A stretch of 29,303 nucleotides of DNA from Amoebophrya sp. A120 (lineage: Eukaryota; Sar; Dinophyceae; Syndiniales; Amoebophryaceae): positions 6,560,625 through 6,589,927 of the forward strand of contig CAJINV010000005.1 in the NCBI GenBank assembly GCA_905178155.1. The letters are read 5' to 3'. Shown here in pieces: positions 28,413 to 29,303 of the stretch (position 1 is its first letter; each line of letters starts with the position of its first letter). The notes beneath the pieces are model-generated. The model was not told the DNA's origin. It saw nothing but the letters and a program-made list of their open reading frames with translations, and did not search any database. Position numbers and translations under genes: made by a program.

Positions 28413-29303
28413 ATTTCTAGATTACTACGAGAATCGAATAGCTTCGCCCGCTCGGCGTGACAGCGCAAACTTGCGCTAGAATGGGTAGTAGGGTTAGTGG
28501 GGGTGGTGGGTGAGGAAGCAAGGAAGGCGGCTCACTCCTGGGGGGAGGGAGACCGGCCCCAACCCGTCCCGCAGGAACGCGGAGCCGCTTGCGCGAACTT
28601 TTTTCGCAGAGGCGCAGTGGTACTCGGTAGGGAACACACGCGAAGCCTTCGTTGGGGGATGGCGCCGCAGTTTCCCGGTCGTGGGGAAGACCGCCGCAAG
28701 CCCCCCCCCTGTTTGCGCGATTCTGTCCCTGCGTACGTATTGAGGGTCCGACTTCGTACTTTTCCTGCGTACACATCAGAACCACCCAGACAGTAGAGGT
28801 CGCGTCTGCAGCAATGAAGGAACTAAAATCGCCCTCTCCTGCTGCCACGAAGAAACTTTTTAGCCCTCTATTGCGCAATACCCCGCGCAGGATAGACGAT
28901 GGCGATGATGATGATGATGATGATGATAAGACGATGATAAAAAAGCAAACGATCGATTAGAAAAGAAGATACGCATCCAAGGCTGTTAGAAGTTCAAGTT
29001 GCGCGGCCGGCCACGCAGTCATGCTGGCTAGCCGGCATGCGAGATCTGCAGTAGGCCAGGCCCAGGAGCAAGAAACGATGATCAAAAAGCTACGCCGGGC
29101 ACGTATGCCACAGGCGGGGGCGCGGGCAGGTTGCTTCGCCCTCGCGCTGGCGAACCCCTAGGGGCCTTGCTGCGGTTCATACTTACAATCGCCCCACCCT
29201 CTCATATCCACACTTCATCCCCGAACAGCGACGGTCTAGCTTTTGCTTTTCTTTTTACCACTGCAACCATTTACATTCATTTAGAGAAAGCCTAGCTTTT
29301 GCC
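28413..29303. other. G/C-rich terminal region with doubtful ORFs
   Basis: Two overlapping plus-strand ORFs (28497-28796, 99 codons; 28652-28960, 102 codons) use different frames. The second ends with an Asp run encoded by the GAT repeat and a Lys-rich tail. Neither shows homology or a paralog, so neither is called as a gene. Bases 28961-29303 hold only short ORFs. Confidence 0.4.
28904..28927 (+). repeat. GAT trinucleotide microsatellite (8 units)
   Basis: Eight perfect GAT units. In the 28652-28960 frame they read as eight aspartates. Length polymorphism would be expected. Confidence 0.9.

Noticed and set aside
28497-28960. Two overlapping G/C-rich ORFs as genes
   Set aside because: They use different frames over the same bases, with no paralog or domain. 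The Asp run comes from a microsatellite.

Overview
The window looks like nuclear DNA of an alveolate protist, most plausibly a syndinian dinoflagellate such as Amoebophrya. This is an inference from gene style: cysteine-rich PAN/EGF-like surface proteins, and introns that are transposon-like palindromic elements with non-GT-AG ends. I recall such introns being reported from Amoebophrya genomes but could not check. No rRNA, tRNA or transposase gene was recognised.

Layout. Bases 1-480 are an array of short CTTCTGAAG/CTTCAGAAG palindromes. Gene 1 (617-8795, +, 15 exons, about 1365 aa) and gene 2 (10837-17967, +, 15 exons, about 1036 aa) are tandem paralogs. Both encode secreted or membrane-anchored cysteine-rich proteins with three repeated modules: EGF-like repeats, a 'CDLTCP' domain, a PAN/Apple-like domain and a 'KWCPC' linker. 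Both end in the tail FLEV...FLML. Bases 18037-18990 hold a 213-bp tandem repeat that is open on the minus strand. Bases 19000-21242 are mostly non-coding, with two nearly perfect hairpins. Gene 3 (21243-23336, +) is an intronless 697-aa membrane protein. Its 3' part and downstream sequence are duplicated in tandem (22745-25240), giving a truncated copy. Gene 4 (25894 to about 28348, +, 6 exons, about 344 aa) is an unrecognised protein. The last kilobase holds an orphan element end, a GAT repeat and doubtful ORFs.

The main result is the intron system. I find 35 elements of 148-429 bp. Each begins TA(T/C) and ends TA, carries terminal inverted repeats of one of several families, and is flanked by a 5-bp direct repeat (17 perfect, 8 with one mismatch, the rest decayed). 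Thirty-three interrupt genes 1, 2 and 4. Removing each element plus one 5-bp copy restores a frame every time and gives spliced coding lengths divisible by three (4098, 3111 and 1035 nt). None of the 17 perfect cases can be cut as GT-AG in any register. Copies of the same element occur in both orientations inside exons. One element sits outside recognised genes, and its empty target site is preserved in a neighbouring duplicate. These are introner-type elements: DNA transposon relatives that create introns on insertion. They are recent enough here for their insertion history to be read directly.
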